Origin: Methylobacterium sp. Leaf99
GTDB taxonomy: Bacteria > Pseudomonadota > Alphaproteobacteria > Rhizobiales > Beijerinckiaceae
Direction of reading: 5' to 3'
DNA: 64,000 nucleotides
Assembly: GCF_001422375.1 (NCBI RefSeq)
Contig: NZ_LMMU01000001.1
Coordinates: 771,001 to 835,000 of the forward strand
The position numbers and the translations under genes were made by a program. The notes under the pieces are model-generated. The model did not search any database, was not told where the DNA came from, and saw nothing but the letters and a program-made list of their open reading frames with translations. Position 1 is the stretch's first letter, and the number at the start of each line of letters is the position of its first letter. Positions 56,839 to 64,000 of this stretch are shown one piece after another.

Positions 56839-57555
56839 ATGAAGAGACGGCGCACACGACTTGAACTGGTGGAAGATCGCCCGGTCCGGTTGCACCGGAC
56901 CCGCTTCGACGAGGAACGCAACCTCAGCCCGATCCAGCCCCTCACCGACCGCCAGGCCCAGTACCTCGACGCCCTGGCCCTTCACAAGCAGGTGATCGTG
57001 CTCGGCCCCGCCGGCACCGGCAAGACCTACATCGCCGGCACCCGCGCGGCGGACCAGCTCCGCCAGCGCCGCATCGGCAAGGTGATCATCACCCGTCCCA
57101 ACGTGCCGTCGGGCCGGTCCCTCGGCTACTTCCCCGGCACCCTGGAGGAGAAGATCGCCCCCTGGGTCGCGCCCCTGACCGAGACCATGAAGGAGCGCAT
57201 GGGCGCGGCGGCCTTCGACATCGCGGTCAAGACCGGCGACATCGAGGTGGTGCCCTTCGAGGTGATGCGCGGGCGCACCTTCAAGAACTGCCTCGTGATC
57301 CTCGACGAGGCGCAGAACACCACCACCGCCGAGATCAAGATGTTCCTCACCCGCATCGGAGACGATTGCCAGGTGATCATCAACGGCGACGTGTCGCAGA
57401 CGGATCTGCGCGAGACGTCGGGCCTGCGCACGGTGATCCATCTCATCAAGAGCCGCATGATGCCCATCCCCGTGGTGGAATTCACCCTGGACGATATCGT
57501 GCGTTCGGGAATTTGTGCTGATTGGGTGCGGGCTTTCGAGGAAACGAATCTCTGA
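56839..57555 (+). CDS. PhoH-family ATPase
   Basis: 238 residues, close to the PhoH minimal length. Walker A LGPAGTGKTYIAG is at residues 55-67, Walker B CLVILDEAQNTT at about 151-162, and GDVSQTDL is the sensor-like motif. The segment ITRPNVPSGRSLGYFPGTLEEKI is diagnostic of PhoH proteins. It lacks the KH domain of PhoL-type proteins. It probably acts in RNA metabolism or phosphate stress. A neighbouring ybeY-type gene, common near PhoL, is absent, consistent with the other PhoH branch. Confidence 0.9.
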   Translation: MKRRRTRLELVEDRPVRLHRTRFDEERNLSPIQPLTDRQAQYLDALALHKQVIVLGPAGTGKTYIAGTRAADQLRQRRIGKVIITRPNVPSGRSLGYFPGTLEEKIAPWVAPLTETMKERMGAAAFDIAVKTGDIEVVPFEVMRGRTFKNCLVILDEAQNTTTAEIKMFLTRIGDDCQVIINGDVSQTDLRETSGLRTVIHLIKSRMMPIPVVEFTLDDIVRSGICADWVRAFEETNL

Positions 57556-57568
57556 GTCGCGGGTTATC

Positions 57569-57597
57569 AGCGGCGGGCTTCTGCGGGGCCCGCCGCT
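57569..57597 (+). terminator. Hairpin after phoH-like gene, possible terminator
   Basis: AGCGGCGGGC pairs perfectly with GCCCGCCGCT, nine-base loop, starting 14 bases after the stop codon. No T run follows, so termination is only suggested by strength and position. Confidence 0.4.
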
Positions 57598-57686
57598 CAC
57601 TCCGGTGCGCGCCACGTGTCCTTCACCCTCGAGGGCCGGACGCGCAGACCGGGCACCGCACTCGGACAAGACAACGGGAGTTCCAC

Positions 57687-57932
57687 GTGAGGAAACTGAC
57701 CTTCGCCATCGCCGTGCTCGCCTCGCTCGGCGGCGCCAGCCTCGCCACCTCCGCCTCGGCCGCCCCCGGCGCGCCCATGGGCGTCACCGCTCCCGAGACC
57801 GTGTCCACCGTGCAGATGCGCATGGAGCGTCGGATGGAGCGCCGCATGATGCATCGCCGGATGGAGCGCCGCATGGAGCGTCGGCACATGCACCGCAAGA
57901 TGATGCATCGCCGGATGATGCGCCGCATGTGA
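57687..57932 (+). CDS. Secreted Met/Arg/His repeat peptide
   Basis: 81 residues with GTG start. Signal peptide RKLTFAIAVLASLGGASLAT then ASAAPGAPMG. After a short Pro/Thr/Val spacer the last 38 residues consist only of Met (13), Arg (16), His (4), Glu (4) and Lys (1), in a four-residue pattern M(E/M/H)RR. The DNA shows a matching 12-bp unit (atggagcgccgc and variants). CGGGAG precedes the GTG. A hairpin terminator follows. I know no family. Metal (copper/silver) binding or membrane or nucleic-acid contact is conceivable but unproven. Confidence 0.75.
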   Translation: MRKLTFAIAVLASLGGASLATSASAAPGAPMGVTAPETVSTVQMRMERRMERRMMHRRMERRMERRHMHRKMMHRRMMRRM

Positions 57933-57956
57933 TCGATCGCGTCGCGATCGAGACGG

Positions 57957-57983
57957 AAAGGGTCCCTCGCGGGGCCCTTTTTT
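57957..57983 (+). terminator. Rho-independent terminator of the Met/Arg/His peptide gene
   Basis: AAAGGGTCCC-tcgc-GGGGCCCTTTTTT: nine to ten pairs, tetraloop, six T. It starts 25 bases after the stop. A second inverted repeat TCGATCGC-gtc-GCGATCGA lies between them. Confidence 0.88.
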
Positions 57984-58075
57984 CGTTCGGCGTGCGTGCC
58001 GCGGGACCGCAGGGGAGAGGGAGCCGACGCTTCAGCGCCTCCTTCAGCGATCGGTACGCGCGATCGGAGGTCGCG

Positions 58076-58837
58076 CTACAGCTTCAGCCGCTTGAACACC
58101 GGCTCGGGGATGGCCCGGATCACCAGCATCACCAGGGCCCAGACCGGGCGGACATAGGCCACGTCGCGGCGCTTCACCTCCGCATGGCGAAAGATCGCGG
58201 CGCCGACCTCGTGCGGCTCGGCCGTGAGGGGCTTTGGCAGGGGCATCCCCGCCGTCATCCGGGTGCGGACGAAGCCCGGTTTCACGGTGAGCACGTGGAC
58301 GCCGTTCGCCGCCAGCCGGTTGCGCAGGCCCGACAGGAAGGCGGTGAAGCCGGCCTTGGCCGCGCCGTAGACGTAGTTCGAGGCCCGGCCGCGCTCGCCC
58401 GCCACCGACGAGACCCCCACCAGGGTGCCCGAGCCCCGCGCGGCGAAGCGTTCGGCGAACAGGCCGAGCAGCAGGGACGGCCCCTCGAAATTCGCGCGCA
58501 TCACCGCGGCGGCCGCGCCGAGGTCGGACTGGGCGCGGGCCTGCTCGCCGAGGAGTCCGACCACGCTCACCACCGTGTCGGGCAGGCGCGGCAGGCCGTC
58601 GACGAAGGCGGTGAAGGCCGGCGTGTCGGTGATGTCGAGGGCCACGACCGGCACCGGCCGCCCCGTGCGCGCCGTCAGGTCGGCGGCGTTGCGGGCCGCC
58701 GCCGCCGGGTCGCGGGCGGCGAGGATCACGTCCCATCCGGCCTGCGCGTAGGCCAGGGCCGTGGCGTGGCCGATGTCGGAGGTGGCGCCGACGAGGAGCA
58801 CGAGTTTTCGCGACACGGTGGGAGCGTTCTGGGTCAT
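58076..58837 (-). CDS. DprE2-like SDR, decaprenyl-phospho-2-keto-ribose reductase type
   Basis: 253-residue short-chain dehydrogenase. NAD-binding LLVGATSDIGHATALAYA is at the N-terminus. The catalytic Ser is in VGVSSVAGERGRASN and Tyr-x3-Lys in YVYGAAKAG. The segments SSVAGERGRASNYVYGAAKAG, VLTVKPGFVRTRM and the C-terminal LVMLVIRAIPEPVFKRLKL align closely from memory with mycobacterial DprE2. It would reduce the 2-keto intermediate made by DprE1 to the arabinose form. ATG 58837. It is the last gene of the cluster, separated from dprE1 by a 459-base repeat-bearing gap. Confidence 0.87.
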   Translation of the reverse strand: MTQNAPTVSRKLVLLVGATSDIGHATALAYAQAGWDVILAARDPAAAARNAADLTARTGRPVPVVALDITDTPAFTAFVDGLPRLPDTVVSVVGLLGEQARAQSDLGAAAAVMRANFEGPSLLLGLFAERFAARGSGTLVGVSSVAGERGRASNYVYGAAKAGFTAFLSGLRNRLAANGVHVLTVKPGFVRTRMTAGMPLPKPLTAEPHEVGAAIFRHAEVKRRDVAYVRPVWALVMLVIRAIPEPVFKRLKL

Positions 58838-58949
58838 GCGGCCTCGGACGGGTTGGGTGGGGCCGGAACGGCCGGATCGGCTTCCCCGGAGGAATGTCGG
58901 AGTGAGGCGCGGCGGCGCCGCTCCCCTGGGCGGCGGGGCAATCTCGTTC

Positions 58950-59165
58950 GGAGACAGGGCAGACGGCATCCGGATGCGGGCGGGAGGCGCACCTGTGCTC
59001 CCTCTCCTGAAAGGAGAGGGCTGGGGTGAGGTGTGTGGGCTCTCCGAATAAGTCACACACCTCACCCTGTCCCTCTCCTTCCAGGAGAGGGGACCCGCGC
59101 TGCCCGCGAGATGTGTGAATGCCGTAGCCTTTCAAGAGAGGGGACCCGAGCATCCCGCGAGAGGT
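58950..59165. repeat. Palindromic repeat, family A copy 4, between dprE1 and dprE2
   Basis: In opposite orientation to copy 1: gcatccggatgcgggcggga, then ctccctctcctgaaaggaga, ggggtgaggtgtg, cacacacctcaccctgtccc, ccaggagagggga and gatgtgtgaatgccgtagcc. It fills much of the 459-base gap 58838-59296. The remaining bases show nothing else clear. Confidence 0.8.
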
Positions 59166-59296
59166 GTGGAGACGAAAGCCTTTTGGGAGGGGGAGCCGGT
59201 CGTGCCGGGCGCCGACCACCGGTCCCATGAGAAACAGGGCGGATCGCCGGGCGCGCGCGCCCTCGACCCATTCACCGAACGCATCCGGGCGGGCCT

Positions 59297-60637
59297 TCAC
59301 AGCCCCAACCGCCGCGACAGGCCGGAGGCGATCCTGCCTTCCGCGCCGAGGTCGCGCCGCAGGGCCCGGAACCGGGTCGCGGCGTCGCCGTAGCCGGCCT
59401 CGAAGGTGTCGCGGCTCTGGCGGGCGTCCTTGGCGAGGTAGAGCCGGCCGCCGGCCGCCCGCACGATGGCGTCGAGGTCATCCAGGAGCGCGAGGTTGGC
59501 GGGGCTCGCGGGGAAATCGAGGGTGAGGGTGTAGCCCGCGAGGGGGAACGACATCACGCCCCCCCCCGGCCCCAACAGCTTGAGCACGGCGAGGAACGAC
59601 GGGGCCGCGTGGGCGACGCGGTCGAGGATCTCGGCCAGGGCCGCCCGGCTGCGGGCCTTGGGGATCACGCATTGGTGCTGGAGGAAGCCGCGCGCGCCGT
59701 AGATGCGGTTCCAGTCGCGGATGCCGTCGAGGGGGAAGAAGTACGGCGCCCAGCCGACGAGGCTGTCCCGCCCGGCGCCCGCGCGGCCGCGGCCATAGTA
59801 CAGGGCGTTGAAGGCGCCGACGCTCAGGCGGTTGAGGGTCAGGGCCGGCAGGTCGAACGGCACCGCCAGGGCGCCGCCGCCCGCGGGCGGGTTCAGGGGC
59901 GCACCGGGGGCGAGTTCCGCGAGGTCGGCCCGGGTGGCGTGCTCGCCGCCATAGACCAGGGCGCGGCCCCGGGCGGCGCCGCGGGCGAGGCAATCGATCC
60001 AGGCCACCGCGTAGGTCGAGCCGTTGGCGGCCTCCAGGGCCGCCATGGCGGCGTCGAGGTCGGCCGCCGCCACGGTGCGCTGGCGGATCCAGCCGGTCTC
60101 GATCCGGCGCAGGCGCAGGGTCGCCCGCAGGATCGTCCCCGTCAGGCCCATGCCGCCGACGGTGGCGGCGAACAGGTCGGCGCCGGGCCCGCAGGTGCGG
60201 ACCGTGCCGTCGGGCAGGGCGAGGGTGAGGTTCTCGACATGGGCGCCGAAGCCGCCGGCGCCGTGGTGGTTCTTGCCGTGGATGTCCGCCGCGATCATGC
60301 CGCCGACGGTGACGTAGCGCGTGCCCGGCACCACGGCGGGGAAGAACCCCCGCGGCAGGAAGGCGTCGATGATGTCGGCGAGCAGCACCCCGGCCTCGAC
60401 GGCGAGGTGGCCCGTCTCCGGATCGAAGGCGATCATCCGGTCGAGGCCGCCGAGCGCCAGGGTGGTGGTGTCGCCCAGGGCGGCGTCGCCGTAGGCCCGG
60501 CCGTTGCCCCGCGCGATGAGCCCGGTCTCGGCCCGGTGGAGGGGCGCCACGGCGGCCTCTTCGCGGACGGCGATGAGCCGCGTGGCGCGGCGCGGATAGC
60601 GGCCCCAGCCGGCGATCGTCTGCGTGTCGGCGCTCAC
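59297..60637 (-). CDS. DprE1-like FAD oxidase
   Basis: 446-residue VAO-fold flavoprotein expected to oxidise the 2-hydroxyl of decaprenyl-phospho-ribose. Strong DprE1 matches: GNGRAYGDAA, VPGTRYVTVGGMIAADIHGKN then HHGAGGFGAHVENL, and LKLLGPGGGVMSFPLAGYTL then YLAKDAR with the conserved Lys at 403. At the position of the mycobacterial Cys387 this protein has Thr372 (GYTLTLDFP for GWNICVDFP). GTG start overlaps the gtrA stop (GTGA), so the genes are coupled. Confidence 0.9.
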   Translation of the reverse strand: MSADTQTIAGWGRYPRRATRLIAVREEAAVAPLHRAETGLIARGNGRAYGDAALGDTTTLALGGLDRMIAFDPETGHLAVEAGVLLADIIDAFLPRGFFPAVVPGTRYVTVGGMIAADIHGKNHHGAGGFGAHVENLTLALPDGTVRTCGPGADLFAATVGGMGLTGTILRATLRLRRIETGWIRQRTVAAADLDAAMAALEAANGSTYAVAWIDCLARGAARGRALVYGGEHATRADLAELAPGAPLNPPAGGGALAVPFDLPALTLNRLSVGAFNALYYGRGRAGAGRDSLVGWAPYFFPLDGIRDWNRIYGARGFLQHQCVIPKARSRAALAEILDRVAHAAPSFLAVLKLLGPGGGVMSFPLAGYTLTLDFPASPANLALLDDLDAIVRAAGGRLYLAKDARQSRDTFEAGYGDAATRFRALRRDLGAEGRIASGLSRRLGL

Positions 60638-61098
60638 GGGGCGCGCCCGGTGAAGACGAAGCGCCGGTCGAGGCCGTACTTCACCGCGTAGCCGACGGCG
60701 AGCCCGAGGATCGCACCGGTGTACTTCGCCGTGCTCGTGCCCCAGAGGGCGAAGAATCCGAATTCGAACACCCAGAACACCAGGGTGGTGACGACGCTAA
60801 ACAGGCCGTAGAGGCCGATCTTGCGCGCTTCCTCGCGCCGGCTCGCCGAGGCGTCGAAGAACACGAAATACTTGTCGAGGCCGTACTTCGCCACGAAGCC
60901 GATGCCCGTGCCCATGACGACGGAGACGAGGAGGGGCGCCCACGGGGCGATCCGCACGGTGGCCTCCTGCGCCAGGAGGTTCGCCGCGGTGGCGAGCACG
61001 GCGAAGCCGACGTAGCGCAGGCCGAGGGCGACGGGCCCGGGACGGGTCATCGTGGAATCGGCCTCGATCATGGGTTCAAACTCGGCGGGCGCGCTCAT
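60634..61098 (-). CDS. GtrA-family membrane protein
   Basis: 154 residues with four helices of the GtrA type (RYVGFAVLATAANLLAQ, APLLVSVVMGTGIGFVAKYG, LYGLFSVVTTLVFWVFEFGF, GAILGLAVGYAVKYGLD). The repeated KYGLDKYFVF / KYGLDRRFVF signature is characteristic. GtrA proteins are proposed flippases or recruiters for polyprenyl-linked sugars; the Mycobacterium homologue Rv3789 lies beside dprE1. It overlaps both neighbours by four bases. Confidence 0.88.
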   Translation of the reverse strand: MSAPAEFEPMIEADSTMTRPGPVALGLRYVGFAVLATAANLLAQEATVRIAPWAPLLVSVVMGTGIGFVAKYGLDKYFVFFDASASRREEARKIGLYGLFSVVTTLVFWVFEFGFFALWGTSTAKYTGAILGLAVGYAVKYGLDRRFVFTGRAP

Positions 61099-62606
61099 AT
61101 GGCGGCGAGCACCAGGGCGCCGACGGTGGCCGCCGTCACGAGGCTGACCCGGTCGCGCAGGGCGAAGACGATGGGGTCGTCGTGCATCATCCGGCGGTGC
61201 GCCATGAGCAGCGCCCGCGAGATCCAGTACAGGATCACCGGGCCGACGCACCACAGGAGCTTCGGGCGCGAATAGAGCTGCGTCACCGCCTCCGACGACA
61301 GGTAGAGGGACAGCACCACCACGGCGTTGTAGCCGGCGGCCGCCGCGAGGGCGGCGACGATGGGCAGATCGGACAGTTCGTAGTTGCGGTTGGTCGGGCT
61401 CGGCAGGCCGCGGTCGAGGCGGCTCGTGAGTTCGGTGTAACGCTTGATCAGGGCGAGCGCCATGAACATGAACAGGGAGAAGGCCAGCAGCCAGTCCGAC
61501 AGGACCGCGCCGACGGCGACCCCGCCGCCCACCACCCGGATGGTGTAGAGGCCGGCGAGCGTCACCACGTCGACGAGCATCTTGCGCTTGAGCGAGACCG
61601 AGTAGGCGCTGGTGAGGGCGAAGTAGCCGAGGATCACGGCGGTGAAGGCGCCCGACACCGCGAGGCTCACGGCGAGGGCCGCCCCGAACAGCAGCGGCGC
61701 CGCCAGCATGGCCTGCGGCAGCGGCACCCGGCCGCTCGCCAGCGGCCGCCGGCACTTGGTCGGATGGGCCCGGTCGGCCTCGATGTCGATGAGGTCGTTG
61801 ATGAGGTAGACGCTCGAGGCGCAGAGCGAGAACGCCACGAAGGCCAGGAGTGCCGCGAGGAAGGCCGGCCCGTCGAAGCGGTGCGCCATCAGCAGGGGCA
61901 CGAACACCAGGGTGTTCTTGGCGTACTGGTGCACCCGCAGGAGCCGGGCCCAAATCCGCACCCGCGCGGCGGGGCCGGTCCCGGCCTCGGGCAGGAAGAC
62001 GGCGTCGGGCATCCGCGCCAGCAGGCGCCGGCGCGCCGCCGGCGCGAGGCGCACGGCGACGGCGCGGCGGGCGCGGGCCCAGACCGGCAGGTCGTCGGCG
62101 TGGTTGCCGATGTAGTCGAACCCGTGCTCGCCGAAGGCCGCCACCAGGCGGGCCGCCTTGGCGGCGCCGGAGAGGTTCTGGGCGTGATCGGAGGCGAACC
62201 AGCCGTCGAACAGGCCGAGATGGTCCGCGACCTTCTCCACCAGCACGGCGTTGCTGGCCGAGGCGAGGTAGACCGGCCGCCCCGCCGCCCGCGCCGCGGC
62301 GATGCAGTCCAGCACCGCCGGGTCGTAGGGCAGCCGCGCGGCGTCGAGGGCGGCGGTGCCGAGGTGGTGCTTGATCGCCGCCTTGCCGCGCGGGACCGTT
62401 CGCGCCAGGGCGAGGATTCCGCGCGGGTCGCCGCCGATCTCGGCGAAGAAGCTCTCGATGAGGAGGTCGGAGCGGATCAGGGTGCCGTCGAGGTCGACCA
62501 CCAGGGGCAGGCCCAGTGCAGGGCTTTCCGGCGCGACGCTGCGCGGGCCGTCCACGGCGGCGGGGCCGTCATGGGGGCCGTCCTGAACGAGGGACCGTTC
62601 GAGCAT
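61095..62606 (-). CDS. HAD phosphatase-UbiA prenyltransferase fusion, DPPR-synthase type
   Basis: 503 residues. The N-terminal HAD domain (about 30-210) has LVVDLDGTLI with Asp38 and Asp40, the ASASNA motif II near 116 and the YIGNHADDLPV motif near 165-174. The C-terminal UbiA domain (about 225-503) has NDLIDIEADRAHPTKCRRPL (Asn270, Asp271, Asp274, Asp278) and the second Asp motif in LKRYTELTSRLD. The UbiA half resembles the phosphoribosyltransferase that makes decaprenyl-phospho-phosphoribose. The HAD half could remove the 5-phosphate. ATG 62606. Overlaps gtrA by ATGA. Confidence 0.9.
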   Translation of the reverse strand: MLERSLVQDGPHDGPAAVDGPRSVAPESPALGLPLVVDLDGTLIRSDLLIESFFAEIGGDPRGILALARTVPRGKAAIKHHLGTAALDAARLPYDPAVLDCIAAARAAGRPVYLASASNAVLVEKVADHLGLFDGWFASDHAQNLSGAAKAARLVAAFGEHGFDYIGNHADDLPVWARARRAVAVRLAPAARRRLLARMPDAVFLPEAGTGPAARVRIWARLLRVHQYAKNTLVFVPLLMAHRFDGPAFLAALLAFVAFSLCASSVYLINDLIDIEADRAHPTKCRRPLASGRVPLPQAMLAAPLLFGAALAVSLAVSGAFTAVILGYFALTSAYSVSLKRKMLVDVVTLAGLYTIRVVGGGVAVGAVLSDWLLAFSLFMFMALALIKRYTELTSRLDRGLPSPTNRNYELSDLPIVAALAAAAGYNAVVVLSLYLSSEAVTQLYSRPKLLWCVGPVILYWISRALLMAHRRMMHDDPIVFALRDRVSLVTAATVGALVLAAI

Positions 62607-62680
62607 GCGCTAGACCTCGAAGCGTGCGGCGCGCGCGGCGGCGGCGGCCATCGGGACGGAGGGAACCACAGCGAAGAAAA

Positions 62681-64000
62681 TCATGGCATTCCGGCCTCCA
62701 TTCGCGGCGCCGCCGTGAGGCAGGCCGGCGCGATCCCGTAGAGGGTCAGGGCCGTGCCGTCGAAGGGGAGATCCGGCCGGATGGTCCGCTCCGGCACGGC
62801 GCAGCGGGCCAGGGTCCCGTCGGCGTAGCCGCCGCGCCGCCCGCCGGACTCCGAGAACAGGGTCGGGAAATCGACGAGATAGCGGATGCCCCGGTCGGCG
62901 AGGTAGGGGGCGAGGCGCCCCTGCACCACGGCCGGATAGACGTCGTCGTTGACGAGGCCGTCGAGGTTCGTCACCGGGCGCGCGGCGAAATAGGCGACGA
63001 TGCCGGCGTTCCAGGCCGCCACCGGGGCGAGGCCGGGCTCGCCGCGGAGCATCAACCCCGCCTCCATGGTGGCGACCTGCCACGGCCACGGCGGGTTGGC
63101 GACCCGCCAGGCGCCCCCGGCGGCGTAGAGCCCGATGAGGAGCGGGACCGCCGCCCCGCGCAACGGAAGGTTCGCCGCGAGGCCGGCGGCCAGGACGGCG
63201 ACGGCGGAAAACAGCGTCGCGGCGTACCAGTACTGCACCGCCCCGTTGAGGCTGTAGACGGCGACGTAGGCGAGGACCGCCGCGAGGGAGCCGAGGCTGA
63301 GGGGATGGTCGAGGAGGGCGCGCAGGCGCCCGCGCAGGGCGATCCAGGCGGCGAGGCCGGCGAGGATCACGGGGACGAGGACCCGCGGCAGGCCGTAGGG
63401 GCCGAACAGCTCGACCACCCGCGCCACGCCCGGCCACGGGGTGTAGCCCGACACCGATGCCCAGAAATGCTTGATGCTGGCGCTGCGCTGCACGAAGCCA
63501 CCGGTGAAGTGGTGGGTGTGCAGGGTCACGAGGCCGATGCCGATGAGGGCGCCGAGGCACAGCATCGCGGGCACGCGGAGGGCGGGCCAGCGCCGGTGCC
63601 GGAGGGCGTGCGCGGCGAACCCGGCGAGGAGCGCGAACGGCAGCACGGCGTAGTCCGACCGGGCGAGGACGCCGACGATCCCCGTGGCGACGGCCGCGGC
63701 CATGAGTGCCGGGGTGGCGTCGCCCCGTGCCGCCCCGGCGGCGAGCCGGTACGACAGGGCGGAGGCGGCGATGACGAGGCAGGATTCCATGGGGAAGCCG
63801 ACGAGGTGCAGCCCCCCCGCCGACAGGGCGACGAGGACGACGCCGAGTCCGCCCCCGCCGAACGTGTCCCGGGCCGCCCGGGCCAGCCAGAGCACGGCCG
63901 CCGCCATCAGACCGGCATTGACGAGGGCGACGAAGACGTAGGTCTCGACGAAGCCGATCCCGGGGGCGATCCGGTAGAGGCCGGCGAGGCCGTAGGCGAA
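62681..64000 (-). CDS. Polytopic membrane protein, probable GT-C-type glycosyltransferase, 5' end outside window
   Basis: 439 residues visible; the frame is open to the window edge. About eight to ten transmembrane helices (for example GVVLVALSAGGLHLVGF, ALIGIGLVTLHTHHF, VLVPVILAGLAAWIALRG, AAVPLLIGLYAAGGAWRV) follow a segment PGIGFVETYVFVALVN. The C-terminus is a soluble periplasm-like domain (NDDVYPAVVQGRLAPYLADRGIRYLVDF). This layout fits GT-C transferases that use polyprenyl-phosphate sugars. It lies 74 bases before the UbiA fusion, so it probably uses or belongs to the same pathway. The catalytic N-terminal loop is mostly outside the window. Confidence 0.7.
   Translation of the reverse strand, partial: FAYGLAGLYRIAPGIGFVETYVFVALVNAGLMAAAVLWLARAARDTFGGGGLGVVLVALSAGGLHLVGFPMESCLVIAASALSYRLAAGAARGDATPALMAAAVATGIVGVLARSDYAVLPFALLAGFAAHALRHRRWPALRVPAMLCLGALIGIGLVTLHTHHFTGGFVQRSASIKHFWASVSGYTPWPGVARVVELFGPYGLPRVLVPVILAGLAAWIALRGRLRALLDHPLSLGSLAAVLAYVAVYSLNGAVQYWYAATLFSAVAVLAAGLAANLPLRGAAVPLLIGLYAAGGAWRVANPPWPWQVATMEAGLMLRGEPGLAPVAAWNAGIVAYFAARPVTNLDGLVNDDVYPAVVQGRLAPYLADRGIRYLVDFPTLFSESGGRRGGYADGTLARCAVPERTIRPDLPFDGTALTLYGIAPACLTAAPRMEAGMP

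Overview
The window is high-GC DNA (about 70% G+C by eye) with closely packed genes and long shadow frames. It reads as chromosomal DNA of a Hyphomicrobiales (Rhizobiales) alphaproteobacterium. I favour a Methylobacteriaceae-like host because of the MucR regulator, a HisKA_2-type LOV kinase with a receiver-only partner, BrnTA and a long YdiF-type CoA transferase. The genus is an inference. I saw no rRNA, tRNA, CRISPR array, prophage or transposase.

Layout. 1-9.7 kb: end of a fused CoA transferase, a bestrophin, secreted proteins, a type II asparaginase, a LysR regulator, an acyl-CoA synthetase and small proteins. 9.7-16.5 kb: typA, a secreted hydrolase, a secreted protein of unknown function, and a DUF3649-PepSY-DUF3325 operon of the iron-uptake type with a palindromic candidate operator upstream. 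16.8-19.8 kb: a Min division locus with two tandem minC paralogues, minD and minE, then a 42-residue protein carrying a repeated amphipathic segment. 19.9-28.7 kb: ABC-F ATPase, patatin lipoprotein, LOV histidine kinase with receiver, ABC exporter, HhH protein and metallophosphoesterase. 29.4-36.6 kb: a basic amino acid decarboxylase coupled to a GNAT acetyltransferase, a CorA/ZntB transporter, PPK2, a crotonase lacking both hydratase glutamates, and BrnTA. 36.7-40.6 kb: a TRAP transporter (dctPQM) divergent from a GntR/FCD regulator. 40.6-49 kb: SH3 protein, D-2-hydroxyacid dehydrogenase, a PAS/HisKA_2 protein with a degenerate ATPase domain, SufE, a DUF6456 protein, MucR and oligopeptidase B. 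49.4-57.6 kb: an AsmA-like giant protein, UvrD-type helicase and PhoH-type ATPase. 57.7 kb: a secreted peptide whose last 38 residues are only Met, Arg, His, Glu and Lys.

58-64 kb (minus strand) is the most notable pathway: a partial membrane glycosyltransferase-like protein, a HAD-UbiA fusion, GtrA, DprE1-like oxidase and DprE2-like reductase. These match the mycobacterial route to decaprenyl-phospho-D-arabinofuranose. Here the prenyl-phosphate phosphoribosyltransferase and a phosphatase are apparently fused in one polypeptide, and a dispersed palindromic repeat lies between dprE1 and dprE2.

Most long non-coding gaps hold two families of composite palindromic repeats, here called A (about 100 bp core, up to about 340 bp) and B (about 205 bp, four hairpins). 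Every copy lies just downstream of at least one stop codon, often between convergent genes. They generate recurrent spurious ORFs that should not be annotated as genes.
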